Assembly (NCBI RefSeq): GCF_001559795.1 | Contig: NZ_LOHY01000096.1 | Coordinates: forward strand, 1-39,328 | Direction of reading: 5' to 3' | Length of the DNA: 39,328 nucleotides | Origin: Pseudostreptobacillus hongkongensis | Lineage (GTDB): Bacteria; Fusobacteriota; Fusobacteriia; Fusobacteriales; Leptotrichiaceae | In this document: piece after piece, positions 8,062-14,348 of the stretch | How the letters are laid out: every line of letters begins with the position of its first letter | How positions within the stretch are numbered: the stretch's first letter is position 1 | Made by a program: the position numbers and the translations under genes | Notes under the pieces: generated by a model | The model's input: only the letters and a program-made list of their open reading frames with translations | Told to the model about the DNA's origin: nothing | Databases searched by the model: none

Positions 8062-8517
8062 ATGCTAACAGAAGAAGAAGTATATAATGGCGCCAAGCGA
8101 TGGCTTAGAAAAAATGGTTTTGATGTTATTGCCGGTCAACCAGCTCGCGGAGTTGACCATTTACCAGTCATAGAGATAAAAAATCCAACCGGTGACAAAG
8201 GAAGCAAATATGCTTATAAACCTGATTTGGTCGCATACAAAGATAATATTTTTTACATTATTGAATGCAAGCCCGGATACGATTCAGATGATAATTCCAA
8301 AATAAATGATGTGTTAGTATCTGAAACCCGACTCAAATCATTTTATACAGAAATAGAGCAGTATAAACTCTTTGACCGAATAGGATATCATCCCACCTTT
8401 GATACATTTAAGAACTCTATAGAAGGTGTTCTAGCATATAGTGGTAACCCTGGTCCTCTCTGTAATTTACATAAACTAATAGTAGAGACTTGGCAAGGAA
8501 AAGCTTCTTGGTCATAA
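8062..8517 (+). CDS. Restriction endonuclease-like protein, small subunit (PD-X12-ECK)
   Basis: A 151-residue protein with a textbook PD-(D/E)XK nuclease signature: Pro54-Asp55 in YKPDLVAYKDN and Glu68-Cys69-Lys70 in FYIIECKPGYDS. Catalytic metal binding is therefore plausible. The N-terminal half (EEEVYNGAKRWLRKNGFDVI) resembles the helix that precedes the core in small nucleases. Three bases separate it from the upstream gene, whose own PD-(D/E)XK site lacks Lys, which supports a heteromeric enzyme in which this is the cutting subunit. A strong bidirectional terminator follows 10 bases after the stop. Its substrate sequence cannot be read from the DNA. Confidence 0.75.
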   Translation: MLTEEEVYNGAKRWLRKNGFDVIAGQPARGVDHLPVIEIKNPTGDKGSKYAYKPDLVAYKDNIFYIIECKPGYDSDDNSKINDVLVSETRLKSFYTEIEQYKLFDRIGYHPTFDTFKNSIEGVLAYSGNPGPLCNLHKLIVETWQGKASWS

Positions 8518-8526
8518 AAACAAAAT

Positions 8527-8557
8527 GGAGTATGCAATCTAAATAATTGCATACTCC
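8527..8557. terminator. Bidirectional intrinsic terminator between convergent genes
   Basis: A perfect 12-bp stem (GGAGTATGCAAT at 8527-8538 paired with 8546-8557) with a 7-base loop. It lies between the endonuclease gene on the plus strand and the methyltransferase gene on the minus strand. A-rich sequence on the left and T-rich on the right let it serve both. Confidence 0.85.
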
Positions 8558-8572
8558 TTATTATTACTTATC

Positions 8573-9832
8573 TTATTTATACTTTCTGTCTAAATCTTCG
8601 GCAATCAGTTTTGAAACAGGATACATCATTAGAGGAGGAACAGCGTTTCCAGTCTGCACTCTCTCTTGTACTGTGCCACCCTTAAATACATATGAATCAG
8701 GGAAACTCTGTATTCTTGCTCTCTCCCTAATAGATAATCCTCTTGGCTGAACAGGATGTCCAAGCTGGAACTGTGGTCTTATTCCACCAGCTAACTGAGT
8801 AGGACTTGGATTTTCCATTGAAAGACGAATTCTCTGCTTAAACCTTTCATACATTGGCTCACCTGGTTTAGTTTCTGCAATTTTCTTTATTGTATCCTCT
8901 GTATGGTTAGGAGCAGTATGATTATTTAGTTTCTCAGGTTTAGCAATATCAAATGCTGGGTCTTCTCCTCGCAGAATCTTCTGATATTCCGTTATTGCTT
9001 CTCCGCCATATGAATCTTTTGATTCGTTATTTTCCAGACCTGGTAAATCTGAAATTGCATCATATACTGTTCTGTATGGTTTCTTATCATATCCAAAGAT
9101 TGTAGGATTTGATGCATCCGCATAATCTCCTTCTGGGAATTCATACTTATCTACAAAACCTAATCCTCTTCTAACACCAACGAATACTAGACGATGACGT
9201 ATCTGAGGAACGCCAAAGTTAGCAGCATTGATAAGTTTTACATTTACTGTATAGCCTAACTCATCCATAGCCTGTTTAATATCTTCCTCAAACTTACCAC
9301 CTGCAGTACTTCTCATTCCAGAAACATTTTCAAGGATAATATAATCTGGCTCAAATACTTTTACAAATTTCATGTATTCAAGGAATAAAAAGTTTCTTTC
9401 ATCAAAGTCATTGTGTTTTCTATTTGCTAAAGAAAAGCCCTGACAAGGAACACCACCTGTTAATAAATGTATTTTTTCAATTCCTTTTTCCTTTAACATC
9501 TTCTGAATATCAAGTGAATCGATTTTTCTAATATCTCCTAAGCAACCCAAGGCATTAGGATGATTATATGCCCATGTTTCCATAGCTGGCTTAAAATTAT
9601 CAATTCCAACAACTGACTGAAAACCTGCCATACCACAACCTACTGCAAATCCACCAGCTCCACAGAATAAGTCAATCATAGTATATTTATCTGTTGGTGG
9701 TACTACATTATCGTAATTAATAAACTTCACATCTTCTACAAGATATGAACTCTTTTCAACAGGGATTGTATTATCCCATATATTCTTCTTTTCTTCCTCT
9801 GAAATTGATGCACCATTTTCGATTTCTGACAT
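8573..9832 (-). CDS. DNA (cytosine-5-)-methyltransferase, intact
   Basis: A 419-residue type II C5-methyltransferase with all key motifs in order: I DLFCGAGG (54-61), IV GGVPCQGFS with catalytic Cys130, VI ENVSG, VIII GVPQIRHRLVFVG, the target-recognition part SPTQLAGGIRPQFQLG, IX RERARIQSFPD and X GNAVPP. It methylates a cytosine in an unknown site, using S-adenosylmethionine. An N-terminal extension of about 50 acidic residues precedes motif I. The start abuts the stop of the AbrB-like gene and has GGAGG upstream. It is homologous to the broken methyltransferase at 6472-7066 across the recognition domain, so the two probably modified the same or overlapping sites. It is now the only methyltransferase left to protect against the endonuclease pair. 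Confidence 0.95.
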   Translation of the reverse strand: MSEIENGASISEEEKKNIWDNTIPVEKSSYLVEDVKFINYDNVVPPTDKYTMIDLFCGAGGFAVGCGMAGFQSVVGIDNFKPAMETWAYNHPNALGCLGDIRKIDSLDIQKMLKEKGIEKIHLLTGGVPCQGFSLANRKHNDFDERNFLFLEYMKFVKVFEPDYIILENVSGMRSTAGGKFEEDIKQAMDELGYTVNVKLINAANFGVPQIRHRLVFVGVRRGLGFVDKYEFPEGDYADASNPTIFGYDKKPYRTVYDAISDLPGLENNESKDSYGGEAITEYQKILRGEDPAFDIAKPEKLNNHTAPNHTEDTIKKIAETKPGEPMYERFKQRIRLSMENPSPTQLAGGIRPQFQLGHPVQPRGLSIRERARIQSFPDSYVFKGGTVQERVQTGNAVPPLMMYPVSKLIAEDLDRKYK

Positions 9833-10027
9833 TTACTTTTCCTCCTGATTATTATCAACGCTATCTTCTACCTTAAGAATAAGCTGCTGATTTAGTTTGT
9901 CATAATAAATCATAAATCTACTTTTTCCTTTTTCGAGATTTAGATTTTCCAAAATACTTTTGGGCATTCGAACTCTCATATCTTGTTGCAAAACATAAGT
10001 AGCAAGATAAATCAAGTCATTATTCAT
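9833..10027 (-). CDS. AbrB-like small DNA-binding protein
   Basis: A 64-residue protein with the swapped-hairpin AbrB signature: MRVRMPKSILENLNLEKGKS followed by beta strands FMIYYDKLNQQLILKVED. Such proteins dimerise and bind promoters or serve as antitoxin-like regulators. The stop codon abuts the methyltransferase start, so the two are translationally coupled. A near-consensus promoter and a direct repeat lie just upstream. The likely job is autoregulation of this methyltransferase operon (inference). Confidence 0.8.
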   Translation of the reverse strand: MNNDLIYLATYVLQQDMRVRMPKSILENLNLEKGKSRFMIYYDKLNQQLILKVEDSVDNNQEEK

Positions 10028-10038
10028 ATCCAGCCTCC

Positions 10039-10057
10039 TTTAGTCTAAGTTTAGTCT
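10039..10057. repeat. Helically phased direct repeat, candidate operator
   Basis: TTTAGTCT occurs twice (10039-10046 and 10050-10057), offset by 11 bases, about one helical turn. The copies lie between the -10 element and the ribosome site of the AbrB-like gene, where a bound protein would block transcription. Confidence 0.5.
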
Positions 10058-10058
10058 T

Positions 10059-10087
10059 ATTATAAACTATTTTCAATCTAATTTCAA
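10059..10087 (-). promoter_or_regulatory. Sigma-70-type promoter of the abrB-like/methyltransferase operon
   Basis: TTGAAA (10087-10082), a 17-base spacer and TATAAT (10064-10059) on the minus strand form a near-perfect promoter. The start codon follows at 10027 after AAGGAGG. Confidence 0.85.
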
Positions 10088-10104
10088 GATGTAACCATAA
10101 ATAT

Positions 10105-10569
10105 CTATGATTTACATATCATATCACTTGATGTATTTTCAAAAGAATGCGTAATACTCTTATCTTGTATTTTCATATTTTTCTCAAGATATTCCAACAA
10201 TTCTGTATCCTCAATATAGTAGTAGCTTCGCGGAATTAAAAATTTCGATAAATCTCTCTTCAAATCATCTAAAGGGATAGCATTAGTAAAAACAAATTCA
10301 TTTATTTCCATGCCATATTTATGTTGTTTCAAATACTCTTCTATTCTGCCAACACAAGCCATATCTTCCTTATATTTTTCTTTCCATTCAAGTAATGAAG
10401 TCTTATTACTGAGATACATTATTCCACATATTGCCTGCATAGGTCTGCTAACATATACATATGCCTTTACTGGTTCATCTGGAAATGACCTTCTGTGTTC
10501 ATAAATCTTTCTACCTGAAATAACTCTTTGAAATACATCGTAACGAAAACTTAATAACATTGTTCTCAT
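10105..10569 (-). CDS. ASCH-domain protein
   Basis: A 154-residue protein whose first 60 residues fit the ASCH fold: MLLSFRYDVFQRVISGRKIY, then EHRRSFPDEPVKAYVYVSRP, with the conserved Gly-Lys-x-x-Glu-x-Arg pattern (GRKIYEHRR). ASCH domains resemble PUA domains and bind RNA or modified nucleotides; roles include coactivation and cytidine-derivative hydrolysis. The C-terminal half is helical and unrecognised. The start has GGAGG 7 bases upstream. It lies between the dead recombinase and the methyltransferase operon and may be island cargo involved in nucleic-acid recognition. No partner is evident. Confidence 0.75.
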   Translation of the reverse strand: MRTMLLSFRYDVFQRVISGRKIYEHRRSFPDEPVKAYVYVSRPMQAICGIMYLSNKTSLLEWKEKYKEDMACVGRIEEYLKQHKYGMEINEFVFTNAIPLDDLKRDLSKFLIPRSYYYIEDTELLEYLEKNMKIQDKSITHSFENTSSDMICKS

Positions 10570-10584
10570 ATCTATACCTCCTAT

Positions 10585-11531
10585 CTATTTGATTCCTTTC
10601 GAACTATACTTTTTACTCTTTCTTCGAGACTTTCCAGCTTCTCCAATTTCAACATTACTACGAAGTTCCATTTCTAGTTGAACTGCTTCAAATTGCTCTT
10701 TTGAAATTATCCCTTCGTGATGGTTCTTATTCAAATAACGATTCTCCGTTCCTCCTGAATCCGAAATTGCCACATCACCAGTATATTTTTCTCGTATTAA
10801 CATGGATTCAATTGCTCTTTTACTCCATCGCTCTTTGCCTTTAGATGTTTTTATTTTCTTTTCTTCCAGTTTATCTATGATTCCACCAATACTATATCCT
10901 TCAAGATACCAATCGTAAATTCTTCTAACAACTCTTGCTTCTTCTTCATCAATGATAAACATTCCATTCTTATCTTTTTTATAGCCGTAACAGACACTCT
11001 ATTATACAGTCCTGATGTTCCATCCTCGGCTCTGTATTTTAAGCCCAAGCATATATTTTCGCTTCTCCAGTCATTTTTTTCTTGGTCACACGCTTCAATT
11101 ATACTAATCAATAATTCATCTTTAACGGTCTCTGTAATCTTATCTTTCTCAAAGATAATTCTTTTCCCTGCTGCTCGTATTCTTCTAATAGCTTCTAAAC
11201 CTTCTTTAGCATCACGTCCAAACAGCTAAGACTTTTAGTAAGAATAATATCTAAATTTCCATGCTCGCACTCATTTATCATTCTATTAAATTCTGATCTT
11301 TTTGATCCTGTCTTAGCAGATAAGATACAACATCAATAAAAACATCCGCTACAAACCATGTTCTATGTGCAGCCGCTAGTCTCGTCAATCCCGATATTTG
11401 TGCCGATAAACTATCCATTTGGCCTTTATGGCCTGTACTTACACAAGCATATATCCCACAGCATAATCTTTTATAACTCTCTGCTTCTGTATTACAGTTA
11501 CATTTTCAGCAATATCTTTTATTCCGTTCAT
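10585..11531 (-). pseudogene. Large serine recombinase (integrase) pseudogene
   Basis: Stitching frames gives a serine recombinase starting at ATG 11529-11531 (MNGIKDIAENVTVIQ, with GGAG upstream). It continues through the catalytic region YACVSTGHKGQMDSL, then NRMINECEHGNLDIILTKSL, AKEGLEAIRRIRAAGKRIIF and the Recombinase domain (EEARVVRRIYDWYLEGYS, ending SIGGIIDKLEEKKIKTSKGK). At least four frameshifts (near 11476, 11330, 11220 and 10975) interrupt it. The active-site Arg before the catalytic Ser is Cys (codon 11443-11445), and the Arg of the SRFGRD motif is also Cys (11222-11224), both apparent CGT-to-TGT changes. The zinc-ribbon C-terminus is missing after about 10600. It was probably the island's integrase and is certainly inactive. 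Confidence 0.9.
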
Positions 11532-11789
11532 AGAGATTCTCCACCAATATTTTATTATACTTGTTTCTTAGTTATATTTTAATGTTAATTAGGATATTTA
11601 CAATTATTAAATATTTAGCTGGGTGCAAGTGGGTGCATTTTTTCTTGTTATCCATTCCCTAGTGTCAACTCTAGGCTATGGATATGTTCCCACTCAACCT
11701 TATTTTCTCTCAAATAACATGGCTTACTCCAAACTACCGATACCTTTTAACGATAGTCTAAGAATAAACCTTTGTTTTCTACACTCTAT

Positions 11790-13199
11790 TTACTTACTAG
11801 GTGCAACTTTTGACATCAATACCACACACTCCACATGAGGTGTATAACCAAACATATCTACACAGACTAATCTTTTTAATATATAACCATTATCCTCAAA
11901 TATTTTTAAATCTGTTGCTAAAGTTTTAGGATTACATGATACATATATAATATTATCTACTTCATATTCTATTAATTTTAATATAGTTTTTTCACCAACT
12001 CCTGCTCTTGGTGGATCCAGTATTAATATATCAGGTTTTATACCTCTATCATCAAATTCTTTTAACTTTACAAATACATCTCCTGCAATAAATTCTGCAT
12101 TAGTTATATTATTTTCTTTTGCATTTTGATTTGCTTTTATAACAGCTTCTTCTACTATTTCTATCCCATATACTTGTTTTGAATATTTAGAAATAATTTG
12201 TCCTATAGTTCCAGTACCACTAAATAAATCAAATACTACTGGTTTTTCTTTATTATTATTTGTAATCAATTCTAAATTTTTGATAACTTCACCATAAAGC
12301 TTCTCTACTCCATATGAATTTGTTTGAAAGAATGAATACGGACTTATTTTAAAATTTAATCCAAATAAATTTTCGTTTATATCTCTACTTCCTTTTAATA
12401 TTCTTTCAACATCAGATTTAACTGAATCTGATTTATCATCATTTATAGTATGAATTATAGATTTTAGATCTCTTTCAAGAATTAATTTTTCAAGTCCACT
12501 TTTCCATTCATCAACTATACCATAGTCTTTTATTTGTGATGTCGTAATTAAATTTACTGAAAGTTCTTTAGTTTTTTCACCTTTTCTAATAACTAAATTT
12601 CTTAAAAATCCTATATGATCTAATCTATGATAAAAATCTATATTATTTCTTCTAAAAAAATCATTTGTATATGTCATTATAGTTCTAAAATCATTATCCA
12701 TAAGCATACAATCATTAACATAAACTATATCATGAAAAGAATTTTTTTTATGTAAACCAAGTACTACAGGCCCGTCTTTATATTCATTTCCAAAACTAAA
12801 TTCCATCTTATTTCTATATTCTATAGTTTTTTCCATTTTAACAGTTGGTAACTTTAAATAATCTTTGGTCTTTATAGTATTATCTATCATTTTAAATACT
12901 AAATTTGCCTTTAGATCTGATTGTTGATCATAACTCATATATTGAAATGAACAACCTCCACATATATTGAATTTATTACAAAAAGGAGTAGCTGTATCTT
13001 CACCATTTTCTAATATTTCTATATCTCTTAGTTCTATTTTATTATTCTTAATTTTACCAACTCTAGCTGATATTTTTTGCCCTATACCTACATTTTTATT
13101 AACATAACATTTACGTTCATCATCCATATAATATCCATAAGGTTTAGCAGGATAATCAATACCAACTATTTTTAATTCTATCATATCATTTTTTTTCAT
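11790..13199 (-). CDS. rlmD: 23S rRNA (uracil-5-)-methyltransferase, RlmD/RumA type
   Basis: A 469-residue enzyme with an N-terminal TRAM-like domain (1-65), the iron-sulfur cysteines Cys74, Cys80 and Cys83 (FCNKFNICGGC), the SAM motif DLFSGTGTIGQ, LDPPRAGVGEK and the catalytic Cys in YVSCNPKTLATDL. It makes 5-methyluridine in 23S rRNA. Its start abuts the aminotransferase stop, making it the last gene of the uvrA unit. The last codons (VVLMSKVAPSK) appear to be supplied by the island, since a decayed alternative end lies at 127-159. The coding sequence around 11826-11840 (CATGTGGAGTG) resembles what I recall of the integration core used at rum in other bacteria. The protein should remain functional. 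Confidence 0.93.
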   Translation of the reverse strand: MKKNDMIELKIVGIDYPAKPYGYYMDDERKCYVNKNVGIGQKISARVGKIKNNKIELRDIEILENGEDTATPFCNKFNICGGCSFQYMSYDQQSDLKANLVFKMIDNTIKTKDYLKLPTVKMEKTIEYRNKMEFSFGNEYKDGPVVLGLHKKNSFHDIVYVNDCMLMDNDFRTIMTYTNDFFRRNNIDFYHRLDHIGFLRNLVIRKGEKTKELSVNLITTSQIKDYGIVDEWKSGLEKLILERDLKSIIHTINDDKSDSVKSDVERILKGSRDINENLFGLNFKISPYSFFQTNSYGVEKLYGEVIKNLELITNNNKEKPVVFDLFSGTGTIGQIISKYSKQVYGIEIVEEAVIKANQNAKENNITNAEFIAGDVFVKLKEFDDRGIKPDILILDPPRAGVGEKTILKLIEYEVDNIIYVSCNPKTLATDLKIFEDNGYILKRLVCVDMFGYTPHVECVVLMSKVAPSK

Positions 13200-14336
13200 T
13201 TAATTTTTACCTACATATTTTTTTAATCTACTTAAAGCTTCATCCATTTCTTCAAAATCATGAGTAACTGCAAGTCTAAAGAATCCTTCTACACTAAAAC
13301 ATATACCTGGAACTATACCTAGATGAACTTTATCTAAAACATCCATAGAAAAATCAAAAGAATTCTTATCAGAAAACATTCTATAATCAACAAATAAATA
13401 AAAAGCTCCTTCAGGATTTACTACTTTAAACCCTATTTCTTCTAAACCTTTTTTCATATAAAGTAATCTTTCTTTATTAATTGCTACTACATCTTCTCTA
13501 GTTGGAACATGTTCCATAGCATAAATTGCCCCAAGTTGTCCTACAGTATTAACTCCTGTCATAGTATATTGACCAACTTTATTCATATTATTAATAACCT
13601 CTTCTGATGCAAGTGTATAAGCAACTCTATAACCTGTCATACTATGAGATTTTGAAAATCCATTTACTATAACTATCTTATCAATTAAATCTGTATATCT
13701 TGCAAATGAATTATATTTCTCAAATGCAAGAACAGAATAAATTTCATCACTTAATAAATATATATCATTCTTTCTTAATAAATCTGCAACTTTATCCATT
13801 TCTTCAAGTGACATAACACCACCTGTAGGATTATTAGGATATGTAAGGATTATTACCTTTGTTTTTGGTGTTATATACTTTTCTAATATTTCAGCTGTAA
13901 GAACAAAATCTTGATCAACTAAATCAATATATACAGGTTTTGCATGCATTAAAAGTATATTAGGTTCATATCCAGGATATGTAGGTGTTGGCATAACAAC
14001 CTCATCCCCTGGTTCTAAAACTGTTCTTAAAAAAGATGATATACCTTCTGTTGAACCTGCATTTGCAAGAGCATTTTTCCAATTATAGTTTGATCCATAA
14101 AGTTTGTTATAGTAATCAGCAACAGCTTTTCTATATTCTGGTGCTCCTCCAGTTGCTGTATATCCTAATTTTTTATTTAAAGTTATATCTGACATATATT
14201 TTTTAACATCTTCTGGTATATCATTTCCTGGTTCCCCTATAGTCATATTTATACCATCTTCATATTCACGCATTTTTATTGCTATTTGTCTAATAAGTGA
14301 TATTTGTAAATTTTTTACTTCTTGATTAATATGCAT
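13200..14336 (-). CDS. Class I/II pyridoxal-phosphate aminotransferase
   Basis: A 378-residue fold-type I aminotransferase of the aspartate/aromatic subgroup. Visible motifs are TIGEPGNDIP, YTATGGAPEYRKAVADYY, PTPTYPGYEP, the YPNNPTGG loop, the DEIYS cofactor-binding site, the PLP-lysine in GFSKSHSMTGYRVAY and the substrate-carboxylate Arg in FFRLAVTH. It transfers an amino group between an amino acid and a 2-oxo acid; the exact substrate cannot be told. It lies 12 bases after uvrA and abuts rlmD, so the three are co-transcribed, although they share no obvious pathway. PatA- or AspC-like roles are both possible. Confidence 0.9.
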   Translation of the reverse strand: MHINQEVKNLQISLIRQIAIKMREYEDGINMTIGEPGNDIPEDVKKYMSDITLNKKLGYTATGGAPEYRKAVADYYNKLYGSNYNWKNALANAGSTEGISSFLRTVLEPGDEVVMPTPTYPGYEPNILLMHAKPVYIDLVDQDFVLTAEILEKYITPKTKVIILTYPNNPTGGVMSLEEMDKVADLLRKNDIYLLSDEIYSVLAFEKYNSFARYTDLIDKIVIVNGFSKSHSMTGYRVAYTLASEEVINNMNKVGQYTMTGVNTVGQLGAIYAMEHVPTREDVVAINKERLLYMKKGLEEIGFKVVNPEGAFYLFVDYRMFSDKNSFDFSMDVLDKVHLGIVPGICFSVEGFFRLAVTHDFEEMDEALSRLKKYVGKN

Positions 14337-14348
14337 ATATATCTACTC

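Larger units (their letters stand above)
160..11826. mobile_element. Degraded integrative island inserted at the 3' end of rlmD
   Basis: The interval is clearly richer in G+C than both flanks and uses different codons. It carries phage/ICE-type genes and a restriction-modification cluster, and a large serine recombinase pseudogene sits at its right end beside rlmD. Possible rlmD 3'-end duplicates bound it (127-159 and 11790-11825). Insertion at the 3' end of rlmD (rum) by serine-recombinase ICEs is known from streptococci; applying it here is inference. No conjugation, relaxase or replication genes remain, and the recombinase is dead, so the island looks fixed. The bases 11532-11789 between recombinase and rlmD hold no gene that I can see, only a GGGTGCA repeat. 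Exact ends are uncertain by tens of bases. Confidence 0.6.

Noticed and set aside
11358-11838. Plus-strand frames of 74 and 71 codons between the recombinase and rlmD
   Set aside because: They run antisense to the recombinase start and to the rlmD end, with no start signal.
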